64,000 nt of DNA from Oscillospiraceae bacterium (lineage in GTDB: Bacteria > Bacillota > Clostridia > Saccharofermentanales > Saccharofermentanaceae): positions 99,674 to 163,673 of the forward strand of contig CADAKH010000001.1 of the NCBI GenBank assembly GCA_902788505.1, given 5' to 3'. A program made the translations under genes and the position numbers. Under the pieces are notes generated by a model. The model did no database searches. It was not told where the DNA came from and worked only from the letters and a program-made list of their open reading frames with translations. Positions 36,851 through 46,035 of this stretch are shown in pieces; position 1 is the stretch's first letter; the number at the start of each line of letters is the position of its first letter.

Positions 36851-37495
36851 ATGACTAAAAAGATACTTTGCTTCGGTGATTCGCTCACATGGGGTTTTGA
36901 CCCTGAGAAAAGAACCCGCCTTGATGAAGATTCCAGGTGGCCGCGTGTGATGGGCAAGATCCTGGGCGAAGGCTATGAGATCATCGAAGAGGGTCAGAAC
37001 GGCCGGACCATTGCTACCGAAGATCCGGCAGAAGGCGAGAAGAATGGCCTTAAATATATCGGTCCATGCCTTGAGAGTCACACGCCTCTCGATTATGTGA
37101 TAATCATGCTCGGCTCAAACGACTGCAAGCGCAAGTTCGCTTATTCATCAATGGATATTGCAGGCGAGATGCAGATACTTTTAGAGAAGGTCAAATCCTA
37201 TAACGAGTTCAGATGTCAGAACAGTTTCCAAATCGTTCTTGTATCACCGCCCGTTATCTCTGAAGCCATTAAGGATTCATGGCTTGGTGACTCGTTCGGC
37301 TACGGGAATGCAACCAAAGTCTCATCCGAACTGGCAGGCTGGTATCAGCAGCTTTCCGCAATGTACGGCACTGCTTATGTCAACGCTGCGGAACATGTAA
37401 AAGCGAGCGATGCCGACGGCTGCCATCTTGATGCCGGGAACCAGAGAAAACTTGGCCGGGTCATTGCTGACTGCATAGCGGAGCTGGAGAAGTAA
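36851..37495 (+). CDS. SGNH/GDSL family hydrolase (arylesterase-like)
   Basis: A 214-residue cytoplasmic protein. Block I is CFGDSLTWGFDP with the nucleophile Ser (about 11), block III is LGSNDCK, and block V is DGCHLDAGNQ carrying the Asp/His pair. Its length and the early EDSRWPRVM segment resemble the GDSL arylesterase/acyltransferase subgroup that forms octamers. The physiological ester is unknown. Single gene with its own promoter, just upstream of the second LysR regulator. Confidence 0.9.
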   Translation: MTKKILCFGDSLTWGFDPEKRTRLDEDSRWPRVMGKILGEGYEIIEEGQNGRTIATEDPAEGEKNGLKYIGPCLESHTPLDYVIIMLGSNDCKRKFAYSSMDIAGEMQILLEKVKSYNEFRCQNSFQIVLVSPPVISEAIKDSWLGDSFGYGNATKVSSELAGWYQQLSAMYGTAYVNAAEHVKASDADGCHLDAGNQRKLGRVIADCIAELEK

Positions 37496-37512
37496 TATTC
37501 AGATTGAACAGA

Positions 37513-37546
37513 AACCTATTGACTTAATAGGTTAATATAATACAAT
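37513..37546 (+). promoter_or_regulatory. Promoter and palindromic LysR-type box of the second LysR gene
   Basis: TTGACT (37519-37524), a 16-bp spacer and TACAAT (37541-37546). AACCTATT (37513-37520) and AATAGGTT (37526-37533) form a perfect dyad over the -35. The core CCTA-N9-TAGG (37515-37531) fits T-N11-A and matches the box in the metE promoter, so autoregulation and a shared regulon are likely. Confidence 0.65.
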
Positions 37547-37578
37547 GTTAGCATTTTATCAGAAGCGAGGCCGGAACT

Positions 37579-38475
37579 ATGACGCTTCAACAATTGATAT
37601 ATGCTATTTCAACAGCTGACGAGAAGTCTATAAACAAGACTGCCCAGAAGTTTTTCGTGTCGCAGCCTGCCATATCGGATGCGATAAAAGATCTTGAGGA
37701 TGAAGTCGGGTTTGCGATTTTCGAGCGTTCCAACAGGGGCGTTACGACTACCGCCGAAGGTGCGGACTTTATTGTTTACGCAAGACAGGTAATTGCGCAG
37801 TACGATCTCTTAAAAGAAAGATACATCGATAAGGAACAAAAGATAAAATTCGGTGTATCAACTCAGCATTACACGTTTGCGGTGAAGTCTTATATTCAGC
37901 TGATCTCGGATTACGGAACGGATAAATATGAGTTCTCTGTCTATGAAGGAAAGACATCGGAGGTCATCAAGGATGTCAGGACATTCAGGTCCGAGATAGG
38001 TGTTATCCATCTTGACGAATACAACAATACTTATCTGCAGAAATATCTGAAATACAATAACCTTGAGTGCCATAAACTGTTCGACTGCAAAGTTTATGCG
38101 TATCTTTATTCGAAGCATCCGCTTGCAAATCGTGCAAAAGTAACAGAGAAAGATCTTGAGCCCTATCCGTGTCTGACATTCTATCAGGGCGAGGATGCGC
38201 CGATATATCTTGCAGAAGAACCTGTCAGCATGTTCGAAAAGAAGGACAGCATAAAAGTAAGTGACAGAGGCACTATGCTCAACATGATGGTCGGACTTAA
38301 CGGATACACGCTCTGTTCAGGTATTATCTGCGAAGAACTGAACGGCTCGAGATACAGGGCAGTTCCTTATGAAAGCCGCGAGAAAACATCTGTTGTTTAC
38401 GTGACGCGGGAAGGAAGTACACTTAGTGAACTCGGTGAAAAGTACATTGAGCTTATGAAGTCTTTTGCGTTATAA
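37579..38475 (+). CDS. LysR family regulator of the nitrogenase-like cluster (proposed)
   Basis: The protein has 298 residues. Helix-turn-helix with INKTAQKFFVSQPAISDAIK, then DLEDEVGFAIFERSNRG, and a ligand-binding domain. It is paralogous to the metE-linked LysR (shared STQHYTFAV, FRSEIGVIHLDEYN, GLNGYTLCSGI and EELNG). It lies 122 bases upstream of the nitrogenase-like D gene on the same strand. The -35 region of its own promoter carries a perfect palindrome. Regulation of the downstream cluster in response to sulfur supply is the best inference. Confidence 0.92.
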   Translation: MTLQQLIYAISTADEKSINKTAQKFFVSQPAISDAIKDLEDEVGFAIFERSNRGVTTTAEGADFIVYARQVIAQYDLLKERYIDKEQKIKFGVSTQHYTFAVKSYIQLISDYGTDKYEFSVYEGKTSEVIKDVRTFRSEIGVIHLDEYNNTYLQKYLKYNNLECHKLFDCKVYAYLYSKHPLANRAKVTEKDLEPYPCLTFYQGEDAPIYLAEEPVSMFEKKDSIKVSDRGTMLNMMVGLNGYTLCSGIICEELNGSRYRAVPYESREKTSVVYVTREGSTLSELGEKYIELMKSFAL

Positions 38476-38519
38476 ACCGGGGTTATAACTGACTATCAAT
38501 CTTCTGTATTAACACTTCC

Positions 38520-38536
38520 GACACCGTAGGGGTATC
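38520..38536 (+). promoter_or_regulatory. Imperfect dyad upstream of the nitrogenase-like operon
   Basis: GACACC-N5-GGTATC is a near-palindrome 62 bases before the ATG. It overlaps a weak version of the LysR dyad found at metE (T-N11-A with TAGG at 38527). A CCACC-AAAAT-GGTGG hairpin follows at about 38559-38573. No sigma-54 -24/-12 promoter is visible. Confidence 0.4.
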
Positions 38537-38597
38537 ATCTCCTAAGCAAAACAAAACCCACCAAAATGGTGGATTTGTAAAAGGAGATTACACAAGG

Positions 38598-40097
38598 ATG
38601 TCACAGATTAGCATCAAGGAACCAAGCGTCGTTATCCGCGAGAAAAGACTCGGTACGATAAACGCATTTACAGGAGCTGCATCAGAGATCGTTGAGCAGT
38701 CAGCAAAAGGTCAGCTCAAGGACTGCAAGAGAAAATTCTCACAGTGTCTCGGCTGCAATCAGCAGCAGGCTTTCTGTCAGCTCGCAATGATCAGAGATGC
38801 AGTGGTTATCGATCATGCACCCATCGGCTGCGCAGGCGAGTTTGCGGATTTCAATTTTACATATAGAGTAGAGCAGGCAAGAAGAGATCTTCCCCCTGCA
38901 TTAGGAAGATATTTCTGCACGAACATTCTCGAGAAGGACACTGTTTTCGGTGCGGCAAAAAAGCTTGAAGAGACTATAAGGCTCGCGTACGATAGAGTTC
39001 ATCCGAATGCTATCTTCGTAACGACTTCATGCGCTTCGGGAATCATCGGTGAAGATATAGAAGCAGTCGTTGATCAGGCTTCAAAAGAACTTGGAATACC
39101 TGTCGTTACATGCACATGCGAAGGTTTCAGATCGAAGATCTGGACAACAGGTTTTGACGCTGCATATCACACGGTTTTAAGAGGCATCGTTAAGCCCGCC
39201 GAAAAGAAGACGAATAAAGTGAATATCATCAATTTCTGGGGCAGCCATGTTTTCGATGACATCGTAAGAAGATTCGGATATGAGCCGCAGTACATCATTC
39301 CTTTCTCAACTGTTGAGGAGTTGTCACACGTAAGTGAAGCTGCTGCTTCTATCCATATCTGCCCTTCACTTTCAACATATATGGGTGCAGGTCTGAACCA
39401 GCTCCACGATGTGCCTGAAGTCCTTGTACCGCCCGCATATGGCGTTGCAGGAACAGACAGGTGGCTCCGTGCATTCGGCAAACTCGTCGGCAAGGAAGAG
39501 ATCGCAGAAGAGATCATCAAGGAAGGCCACGAGAAGTATGTTCCCGAGATCGACAAACTCAAGGAAAAATTCAAGGGTAAGAGAGCATATGTCACAGCAG
39601 GTGCGGCTCACGGACAGGCCCTGATCACGCTTCTCGGAGAGCTCGGAATGGATGTGGTAGGAGCAGCGGTATTCCATCACGACCCTGTCTATGACAGCGG
39701 TGATGACAAGCTCGATATCTTAGGTCAGGCAGTTAAGAATTATGGTGATGTTCCTGACTACAGGGTATGCAACAAGCAGGCATGCGAACTCGTTAATGCG
39801 CTCAACAGGATCAAGCCCGATCTCATTCTGGCAAGACACGGCGGAATGACATTATGGGGTGCAAAGTTCGGTATCCCTTCACTTCTCATCGGTGATGAAC
39901 AGTTCGGTATCGGATACAAGGGCGCACTCAATTACGCAAGAAGAATAGACGATGCATTAGATTCCATTGAGTTCATAAAGAACTACTCGAAGCACGCTTC
40001 AAACCCTTACACAAAGTGGTGGTTTGACCAGGATCCAGGATATTTCCAGGGTGACGGTTCGGGAAAAGGATGTGCTCAGGGAAGAGGAGGATTCTAA
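38598..40097 (+). CDS. Nitrogenase-like component, NifD-type subunit (candidate methylthio-alkane reductase D subunit)
   Basis: The protein has 499 residues, oxidoreductase/nitrogenase component 1 family. P-cluster-type cysteines are Cys53 (LGCNQQQAF), Cys78 (HAPIGCAGEF) and Cys145 (TTSCASGIIGEDI), matching NifD Cys62/88/154. Cys255 (IHICPSLSTYMG) aligns with the cofactor Cys275. At the place of FeMo-co His442 the sequence is LLIGDEQFG, with no His. The protein ends in a Gly-rich tail (GSGKGCAQGRGGF). One base separates it from the K subunit. The absence of NifE/NifN and the methionine context argue for a reductase of organosulfur compounds rather than N2. Chlorophyllide or F430-type nitrogenase-like enzymes are less likely because NifB is present. 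Confidence 0.85.
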   Translation: MSQISIKEPSVVIREKRLGTINAFTGAASEIVEQSAKGQLKDCKRKFSQCLGCNQQQAFCQLAMIRDAVVIDHAPIGCAGEFADFNFTYRVEQARRDLPPALGRYFCTNILEKDTVFGAAKKLEETIRLAYDRVHPNAIFVTTSCASGIIGEDIEAVVDQASKELGIPVVTCTCEGFRSKIWTTGFDAAYHTVLRGIVKPAEKKTNKVNIINFWGSHVFDDIVRRFGYEPQYIIPFSTVEELSHVSEAAASIHICPSLSTYMGAGLNQLHDVPEVLVPPAYGVAGTDRWLRAFGKLVGKEEIAEEIIKEGHEKYVPEIDKLKEKFKGKRAYVTAGAAHGQALITLLGELGMDVVGAAVFHHDPVYDSGDDKLDILGQAVKNYGDVPDYRVCNKQACELVNALNRIKPDLILARHGGMTLWGAKFGIPSLLIGDEQFGIGYKGALNYARRIDDALDSIEFIKNYSKHASNPYTKWWFDQDPGYFQGDGSGKGCAQGRGGF

Positions 40098-40098
40098 G

Positions 40099-41430
40099 AT
40101 GTCAGGAGCTATTGAACAACCAAGATTTACATGTGCGCTCGGCGCATGCCAGAGCGTGGTGGCAATAAAGAAGGGTGTACCGATCCTTCACTCAGGCCCC
40201 GGCTGCGGAGTGCAGGTATCGAGGATAATTGGACAGGGTGAAGGCTATGCGGGCGGATCTACGATGCCCTGCACAAACTCTGAGGAAGCTGATGTTGTTT
40301 TCGGCGGCGAGAAGAAACTGAGAAACGTTGTCGAGAATTCATTCAAGGTGATCGATGGTGACATTTACGTTGTGATCACAGGATGCACAGCTGCTATCAC
40401 AGGTGACGATGTTGCATCGGTAGTCGGTTCCTTTCAGGAAGAGGACAAGCCCATCGTCTATGTTGAGGAAGGCGGATTCAAATCCAACAACTATGTGAGC
40501 CACTCGAGAGTCGTCAACGCGATCATCGACCAGTATGTCGATAAGTTCAACGAAGACCGTGAAGTGATCCCCGGACTTGTAAATGTTTTCGCGAGCATTC
40601 CTTATCAGGATCCTTACTGGAACGGCAACTTGGAGCAGCTCAAAAGAGTGCTCACGGGTATAGGGCTTAAGGTCAACATTCTCTTCGGAAATGAGTCGGA
40701 AGGCATATCCGAATGGAAGTCGATCCCTCAGGCTCAGTTCAATATCCTTGCGGGAACATGGGCAGGCCTTGATATAGTTAAGCACCTTAAAAGAAAGTAC
40801 GGCACACCTTATCTGCATTTTCCTTATGCACCTATCGGCGCTAAGGAGACATCGAAGTTCCTGAGAGCAGTTGCGGAATTCGGTGAACTCGATCAGAAAA
40901 AGGTTGAAGAATATATAGACCGCGAAGAGAAAAAGTTCTATTCACATATCGATAAGATGGCAAGCTTCATGCTCGAATTCAGATACGGAATTCCGAGAAG
41001 ATTCTACTCACTTGCTGATGCTTCATACTCACTCGGTTTTTCAAAGTTCCTCCTTAACGAGCTGGGCATCATTCCGGGAATTCAGTTTATCGTAGATGAC
41101 ATCCCGGAGAAGTATCAGGAAAGTGTTCTTGAAGAGTTCTCGAAGATCTCAGACCTTCAGAAAAGAGATGTGAAAGTGGTCTTCGATCCCGACGCGGGAC
41201 TTGATCAGCAAAAGCTTTTGGAAGATGCGAAAGATTATGAGGACAAGAGACTTCTTATTCTCGGAAGTTCATGGGACAAGCATATTGCAGATGAGCTTCA
41301 CGCAGACCTCCTGATCATATCGGTACCGGTGCAGCACAGACTCGTCATGAACTGCGGTTACACAGGTTACGAAGGCGGCTTGAGAGTTATCGAAGATATC
41401 TACGACAGAGTGCTTGCGACATACAGATAA
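40099..41430 (+). CDS. Nitrogenase-like component, NifK-type subunit
   Basis: The protein has 443 residues. Starts at 40099, one base after the D stop, behind GAGGAGG; the in-frame codon at 40024 lies inside the D gene. Cys17 (LGACQSV), Cys36 (SGPGCGVQ) and Cys96 (VITGCTAAITGDD) correspond to NifK Cys70/95/153, so a D-K interface P-cluster should form. VVFGGEKKL is the component 1 family block. It lacks the N-terminal extension of molybdenum NifK (about 520 residues), as is common in nitrogenase-like proteins. It is expected to form a D2K2 tetramer receiving electrons from the NifH-type protein encoded next. Confidence 0.87.
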   Translation: MSGAIEQPRFTCALGACQSVVAIKKGVPILHSGPGCGVQVSRIIGQGEGYAGGSTMPCTNSEEADVVFGGEKKLRNVVENSFKVIDGDIYVVITGCTAAITGDDVASVVGSFQEEDKPIVYVEEGGFKSNNYVSHSRVVNAIIDQYVDKFNEDREVIPGLVNVFASIPYQDPYWNGNLEQLKRVLTGIGLKVNILFGNESEGISEWKSIPQAQFNILAGTWAGLDIVKHLKRKYGTPYLHFPYAPIGAKETSKFLRAVAEFGELDQKKVEEYIDREEKKFYSHIDKMASFMLEFRYGIPRRFYSLADASYSLGFSKFLLNELGIIPGIQFIVDDIPEKYQESVLEEFSKISDLQKRDVKVVFDPDAGLDQQKLLEDAKDYEDKRLLILGSSWDKHIADELHADLLIISVPVQHRLVMNCGYTGYEGGLRVIEDIYDRVLATYR

Positions 41431-42315
<885 letters not shown>

Positions 42316-42325
42316 GGAAACGGAA

Positions 42326-43600
42326 ATGATAAGGGCAGCATTTACAACAGGAGACGGAGTAAATATCAACAGGCACTTCGGTGTGGCTGACAGATTCGAT
42401 ATCTATGAGATCGATACCGAAGCAAAGACGTATGAGCTTGTTGATACAAGAAGGATCGACAGCCTCGGAGTATCTCTCCAGCATGACGATTCGCTCATCG
42501 AGCGTCTCACGGAAACTATCGATGACTGCAATATCGTTTTCTCCGCAAAGTCAGGACTTCATGCGAAGAGAGCCCTGGATAACAGGCTTATCCAAAGTGT
42601 CGATGTCGAAAAGGAAGTGTCCTTCGTATTGGACAGACTTATCAATTCCAGAGTAAGCATTCTGGCACCGCGATATAAAGAAGAAAAAAGGAGAAAGGTA
42701 TACGATGGAACAAACAGAAAAGGTTCTTTCGAGAATCTGCAGAAAAGACATCCATGCCTGGGAGGCCATTCGAATGTGACGGCAGGAAGAGTGCATCTTC
42801 CAGTAAGTCCCGTCTGCAACATCAGCTGCAAATTCTGCACAAGGGCATTCAATAAATCAGAGATAAAGCCCGGTGTAAGTTCACTGGTGTTAAAGCCGGA
42901 AGAAGCCGTTGAGACAGTCAGGAGAGCTAAGGAATTATGTCCCGAACTCACTGTTGTCGGAATAGCAGGTCCCGGAGACACACTCGCCAATGACCAGGCG
43001 TTAATGACATTCAGTTTGATAAAGCAAAATTATCCGGAACTTATCTGCTGTCTTTCGACAAACGGATTCAGACTTCCCGATAAGGTCGATGAGATCGCAA
43101 GGATCGGTATCGAGACTTTGACGGTAACGGTCAACGCCGTAGATCCAGAGATCGAAGCGAAGATCAATAATTTCGTTATCGATGAGAAGGGCCGGAAACA
43201 CGAAGGCGTTGAAGGTGCACGTTTACTTATAGAAAAACAGCTTGAAGGTATAAAGAGAGCTGCCGAAAAGGGAATCGTAGTAAAGATCAACAGTGTGCTC
43301 GTACCGGGCATCAACGATCAGCACATTCCCGAGGTTGCGAAAGTGACGGCAGAACTCGGAGCTTCGATACTGAACATCATTCCTCTTATCCCTCAGAATG
43401 AGATGAAGGATATTCCCGCACCGACATGCGCAGATCTCGAAGAAGTGCGCGTCAAGGCAGGCCGGTATCTTGAAGTATTCCGTCATTGCCAACACTGCAG
43501 AGCAGACAGCCTCGGCATACCGGGTAAGGGTAAGGACTTACATAGCGAACTTTATAAAGACAGAAAGGAGAGAGCAGCTGATACGTTCAGCCACGGTTAA
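42326..43600 (+). CDS. nifB: NifX-like domain fused to NifB (radical SAM cofactor-cluster synthase)
   Basis: The open frame encodes 424 residues. Residues 1-110 are a NifX/NafY-type cofactor-binding domain (NRHFGVADRFDIYEID; SAKSGLHAKRAL). Residues 141-405 are NifB: RHPCLGGHSN, VHLPVSPVCNISCKFCTR with the C-x3-C-x2-C at Cys164/168/171, and GIAGPGDTLAN. NifB makes the carbide-containing 8Fe core (NifB-co). Where NifX is fused to NifB it is usually C-terminal; here it is N-terminal. A separate start (ATG at 42705 behind AAAGG, itself after AAAAAGGAG) lies in another frame and would reach NifB after a one-base shift at 42743-42746. The fusion may therefore be the product of a frameshift. Ten bases after the Fe-protein gene. 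Confidence 0.85.
   Translation: MIRAAFTTGDGVNINRHFGVADRFDIYEIDTEAKTYELVDTRRIDSLGVSLQHDDSLIERLTETIDDCNIVFSAKSGLHAKRALDNRLIQSVDVEKEVSFVLDRLINSRVSILAPRYKEEKRRKVYDGTNRKGSFENLQKRHPCLGGHSNVTAGRVHLPVSPVCNISCKFCTRAFNKSEIKPGVSSLVLKPEEAVETVRRAKELCPELTVVGIAGPGDTLANDQALMTFSLIKQNYPELICCLSTNGFRLPDKVDEIARIGIETLTVTVNAVDPEIEAKINNFVIDEKGRKHEGVEGARLLIEKQLEGIKRAAEKGIVVKINSVLVPGINDQHIPEVAKVTAELGASILNIIPLIPQNEMKDIPAPTCADLEEVRVKAGRYLEVFRHCQHCRADSLGIPGKGKDLHSELYKDRKERAADTFSHG
42705..42779 (+). other. Out-of-frame nifB start with probable one-base frameshift
   Basis: An ATG at 42705 behind AAAAAGGAG and AAAGG opens a frame reading MEQTEKVLSRICRK, which meets a stop at 42777-42779. Adding one A to the AAAA run at 42743-42746, or a -1 slip of the AAA codon there, continues it as ...RICRKRHPCLGGHSN into NifB. 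This is what a normal NifB N-terminus would look like. Confidence 0.6.
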
Positions 43601-43604
43601 GATT

Positions 43605-44390
43605 ATGAGTGCATATCTGCAGATCAAAGACTTGCATAAAACATTCTACCCTCATGGTCAGCCGCTTAAGGTTCTGGACGGTATTGATCTCGATGTCGAA
43701 AAGGGTGAGATATTCGGAATCATCGGTTTCTCCGGTGCAGGCAAATCCACTCTCGCATGCTGCATCAACAGGCTCGAAAAGGCTGACAGCGGTACGATCG
43801 AACTTGGAGGAACAGACATCCTATCACTTTCAAAAGACCAGCTCTTAAAGCAGCGTCATAAGATGGGAATGATCTTCCAGAACTTCAATCTTTTCGACTC
43901 AATGACGGTCTATCAGAATATTGCGTACCCTCTTGAGATATCCGGAGTTCCCCCAAAAGAGATTAAGCAGAGAGTATCGGAGACTGCCGAACTTGTAGGA
44001 CTTACAGAGAAGCTCAAGGCTCACCCCGGTGCATTGTCCGGCGGACAGAAGCAGAGAGTCGGTATCGCAAGAGCTATCGTAACAAAGCCTGATTTCATCA
44101 TCTCAGATGAGGCAACATCGGCGCTCGATCCGCAGACAACTATCCAGATCTTAGATCTCCTGAAGGAGATAAATCAGAAGTACGGAATCACGATACTGAT
44201 GATTACGCACGAGCTTGACGCCATCAGATATACATGCAACAGAATGGCAGTTCTTGAAGGCGGAAAGATCACGGAGAGCGGACTTGTAAGAGATATTTTC
44301 GAGAATCCTCACAGCAAGACCGGAGAGTTGTTTGCAAAGGTATTTATGCTCTTTCAAAGTCCTGAATTTACCAAAGGCGAAGGCATTTAA
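43605..44390 (+). CDS. metN: ABC importer ATP-binding protein, MetN-like without NIL domain
   Basis: About 261 residues. Walker A GFSGAGKST, signature LSGGQKQR, Walker B FIISDEATSAL, and the switch His in MITHELD. The order and sequence (IFGIIGFSGAGKSTLACCIN; FQNFNLFDSMTVYQNIAYPL) are those of MetN, the methionine transporter ATPase. MetN usually has about 340 residues with a C-terminal NIL (ACT-like) domain that gives trans-inhibition by methionine; this copy stops after the catalytic domain. ATG at 43605 has no close Shine-Dalgarno; a CTG at 43578 behind AAAGGAG, or coupling to the nifB stop four bases before, could help initiation. Confidence 0.88.
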   Translation: MSAYLQIKDLHKTFYPHGQPLKVLDGIDLDVEKGEIFGIIGFSGAGKSTLACCINRLEKADSGTIELGGTDILSLSKDQLLKQRHKMGMIFQNFNLFDSMTVYQNIAYPLEISGVPPKEIKQRVSETAELVGLTEKLKAHPGALSGGQKQRVGIARAIVTKPDFIISDEATSALDPQTTIQILDLLKEINQKYGITILMITHELDAIRYTCNRMAVLEGGKITESGLVRDIFENPHSKTGELFAKVFMLFQSPEFTKGEGI

Positions 44391-44401
44391 GGAGGCAGCA
44401 G

Positions 44402-45112
44402 ATGAGCTTATTAGATTCATCTTTCTGGGAGGTATTCCTAGCATCATTGTCTCCTGAGATTTGGAAAGATCTTTGGGGACCTATCGGTGAGACACTTTAC
44501 ATGACAGCTATATCATCACTGATCATGCTGGTGTTCGGAATCGTGATAGGGATCCTCCTTGACATAACAAATCCAAACGGGTTGATCCCTCTGAAAGTGT
44601 CATACACATTATCGGGGTGGCTTATCAACTGCCTGAGATCATTGCCGCAGATGATCATGATCATTCTAATGATCCCGGTCGCAAGACTTATCTTCGGAAA
44701 ATCATACGGCACCAACGCATGCATAATCGCAATAGCGGCAAGCTGCATCCCGATGTATGCACGTATCGTTGAAAGCAGTCTTCTGGAGATCGACAAAGGT
44801 AAGATCGAAGCAGCTCAGGCAATGGGAAGCAAAAATATAAGCATCATTTTAAAAGTGCTTCTTCCCGAGACTCTTCCGTCACTTATCAGAGGATTCACGG
44901 TATCCGTTATCACCGTATTGTCAATGACGGCGCTTGCCGGAATGTTTGGAGCAGGTGGCATCGGCGACATCGCAGTCAGATACGGATATCAGAGATTTCA
45001 GCACGACAGACTGTTTGCATGTGTGTACATACTTGTAATTCTTGTCCAGCTGATACAGGGCATCGGAAATCTGGTGTCAAAGAGAATACTAAAATCACGA
45101 AATCTTATTTAA
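44402..45112 (+). CDS. metI: ABC importer permease, MetI-like
   Basis: The protein has 236 residues with five or so membrane helices. The EAA loop is seen as IEAAQAMGSKNISIILKVLL, then PETLPSL, and AGMFGAGGIGDIAVRYGYQRF is a MetI-type block. It pairs with the MetN-like ATPase 11 bases upstream and the MetQ-like lipoprotein 17 bases downstream. Shine-Dalgarno AAGGAGG. Its place directly after a nitrogenase-like cassette suggests it brings in the substrate or the product of that enzyme. Confidence 0.92.
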   Translation: MSLLDSSFWEVFLASLSPEIWKDLWGPIGETLYMTAISSLIMLVFGIVIGILLDITNPNGLIPLKVSYTLSGWLINCLRSLPQMIMIILMIPVARLIFGKSYGTNACIIAIAASCIPMYARIVESSLLEIDKGKIEAAQAMGSKNISIILKVLLPETLPSLIRGFTVSVITVLSMTALAGMFGAGGIGDIAVRYGYQRFQHDRLFACVYILVILVQLIQGIGNLVSKRILKSRNLI

Positions 45113-45129
45113 TTTAAGGAGTAAACGAC

Positions 45130-46032
45130 ATGAAAAACACATTATCAAAAAAGATCATATCTACAATCGCTTTAGGCGCATTGGCATTCAACTTCGCAGC
45201 CTGCTCACAAAAGCCTGCACAGCAGACAACAGCAGCTACGGAAGCATCAACTGCACAGGACAGCGCACAGGTAACAGATGCACAGGCAAGCTCTGACGGC
45301 AAGGTCGTCCTTAGAGGTATAGTTGACCTCGTACCTCACTCCGAGATCATTGAGCACGTTAAGCCCATTCTCGCAGAGCAGGGAATCGAGATCGAACTCG
45401 TTGCAACAGCTGCTGACTCAACAACAAATGAGAGACTTGATTCAGGCGAGATCGACTTCAACTATTTCCAGCATCTGCCTTATCTCGAGAGCGAAGTTGA
45501 AGCCAACGGCTACAAGCTCGTAAGTGCAGGCGGCATTCACATCGAACCCATCACAGCTTATTCAGACAAGTACACTTCTGTAGATCAGATCCCTGACAAT
45601 GCAGTAGTTGCAATCCCCAACGACGGCACAAACGAATACAGAGCACTCCGTATCCTTGAAGAAAACGGCTTCATCGTTCTCGATCCCGAAGCCAAGGATT
45701 CACTCAGCGCATCAGTTAAGGACATCACAGAATATAAGAAGCCTATCGAGATCGTCGAGATCGACTCTGCTCAGATCATCCCCACAAAAGACGATTACGA
45801 TTTCTTCATCACAAACACAAACAAAGCACTTGAAGCAGGTATCACATCCACAAAGCTCTTCAGCGAAGGCAAGGACAGCCCTTATGCAAACATCATCGCA
45901 GTAAGGGAAGAAGACCTGGATAACCCTGCAGTAAAGGCACTCGTTGATGCACTCCTTTCAGAAGAGACACAGCAGTGGATCGCTGACAAGTACAACGGTG
46001 CAGTAATCCCCGTTATCGACCTTGGTAACTGA
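45130..46032 (+). CDS. metQ: Substrate-binding lipoprotein, MetQ/NlpA-like
   Basis: The protein has 300 residues. Signal peptide with lipobox NFAAC (about 24), a Thr/Ala-rich linker, then a NlpA-type binding domain (about 58-298): VDLVPHSEIIEHVKPILAEQ, LDSGEIDFNYFQHLPYLES, AIPNDGTNEYRALRILEENG and DYDFFITNTN. These are the ligand-pocket blocks of MetQ. Methionine is the classical ligand; a methylthio compound or sulfoxide is conceivable here. Shine-Dalgarno AAGGAG. Confidence 0.93.
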   Translation: MKNTLSKKIISTIALGALAFNFAACSQKPAQQTTAATEASTAQDSAQVTDAQASSDGKVVLRGIVDLVPHSEIIEHVKPILAEQGIEIELVATAADSTTNERLDSGEIDFNYFQHLPYLESEVEANGYKLVSAGGIHIEPITAYSDKYTSVDQIPDNAVVAIPNDGTNEYRALRILEENGFIVLDPEAKDSLSASVKDITEYKKPIEIVEIDSAQIIPTKDDYDFFITNTNKALEAGITSTKLFSEGKDSPYANIIAVREEDLDNPAVKALVDALLSEETQQWIADKYNGAVIPVIDLGN

Positions 46033-46035
46033 TCC

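Noticed and set aside
38476..38597. Sigma-54 promoter for the nitrogenase-like operon
   Set aside because: No GG-N10-GC type -24/-12 element is seen.
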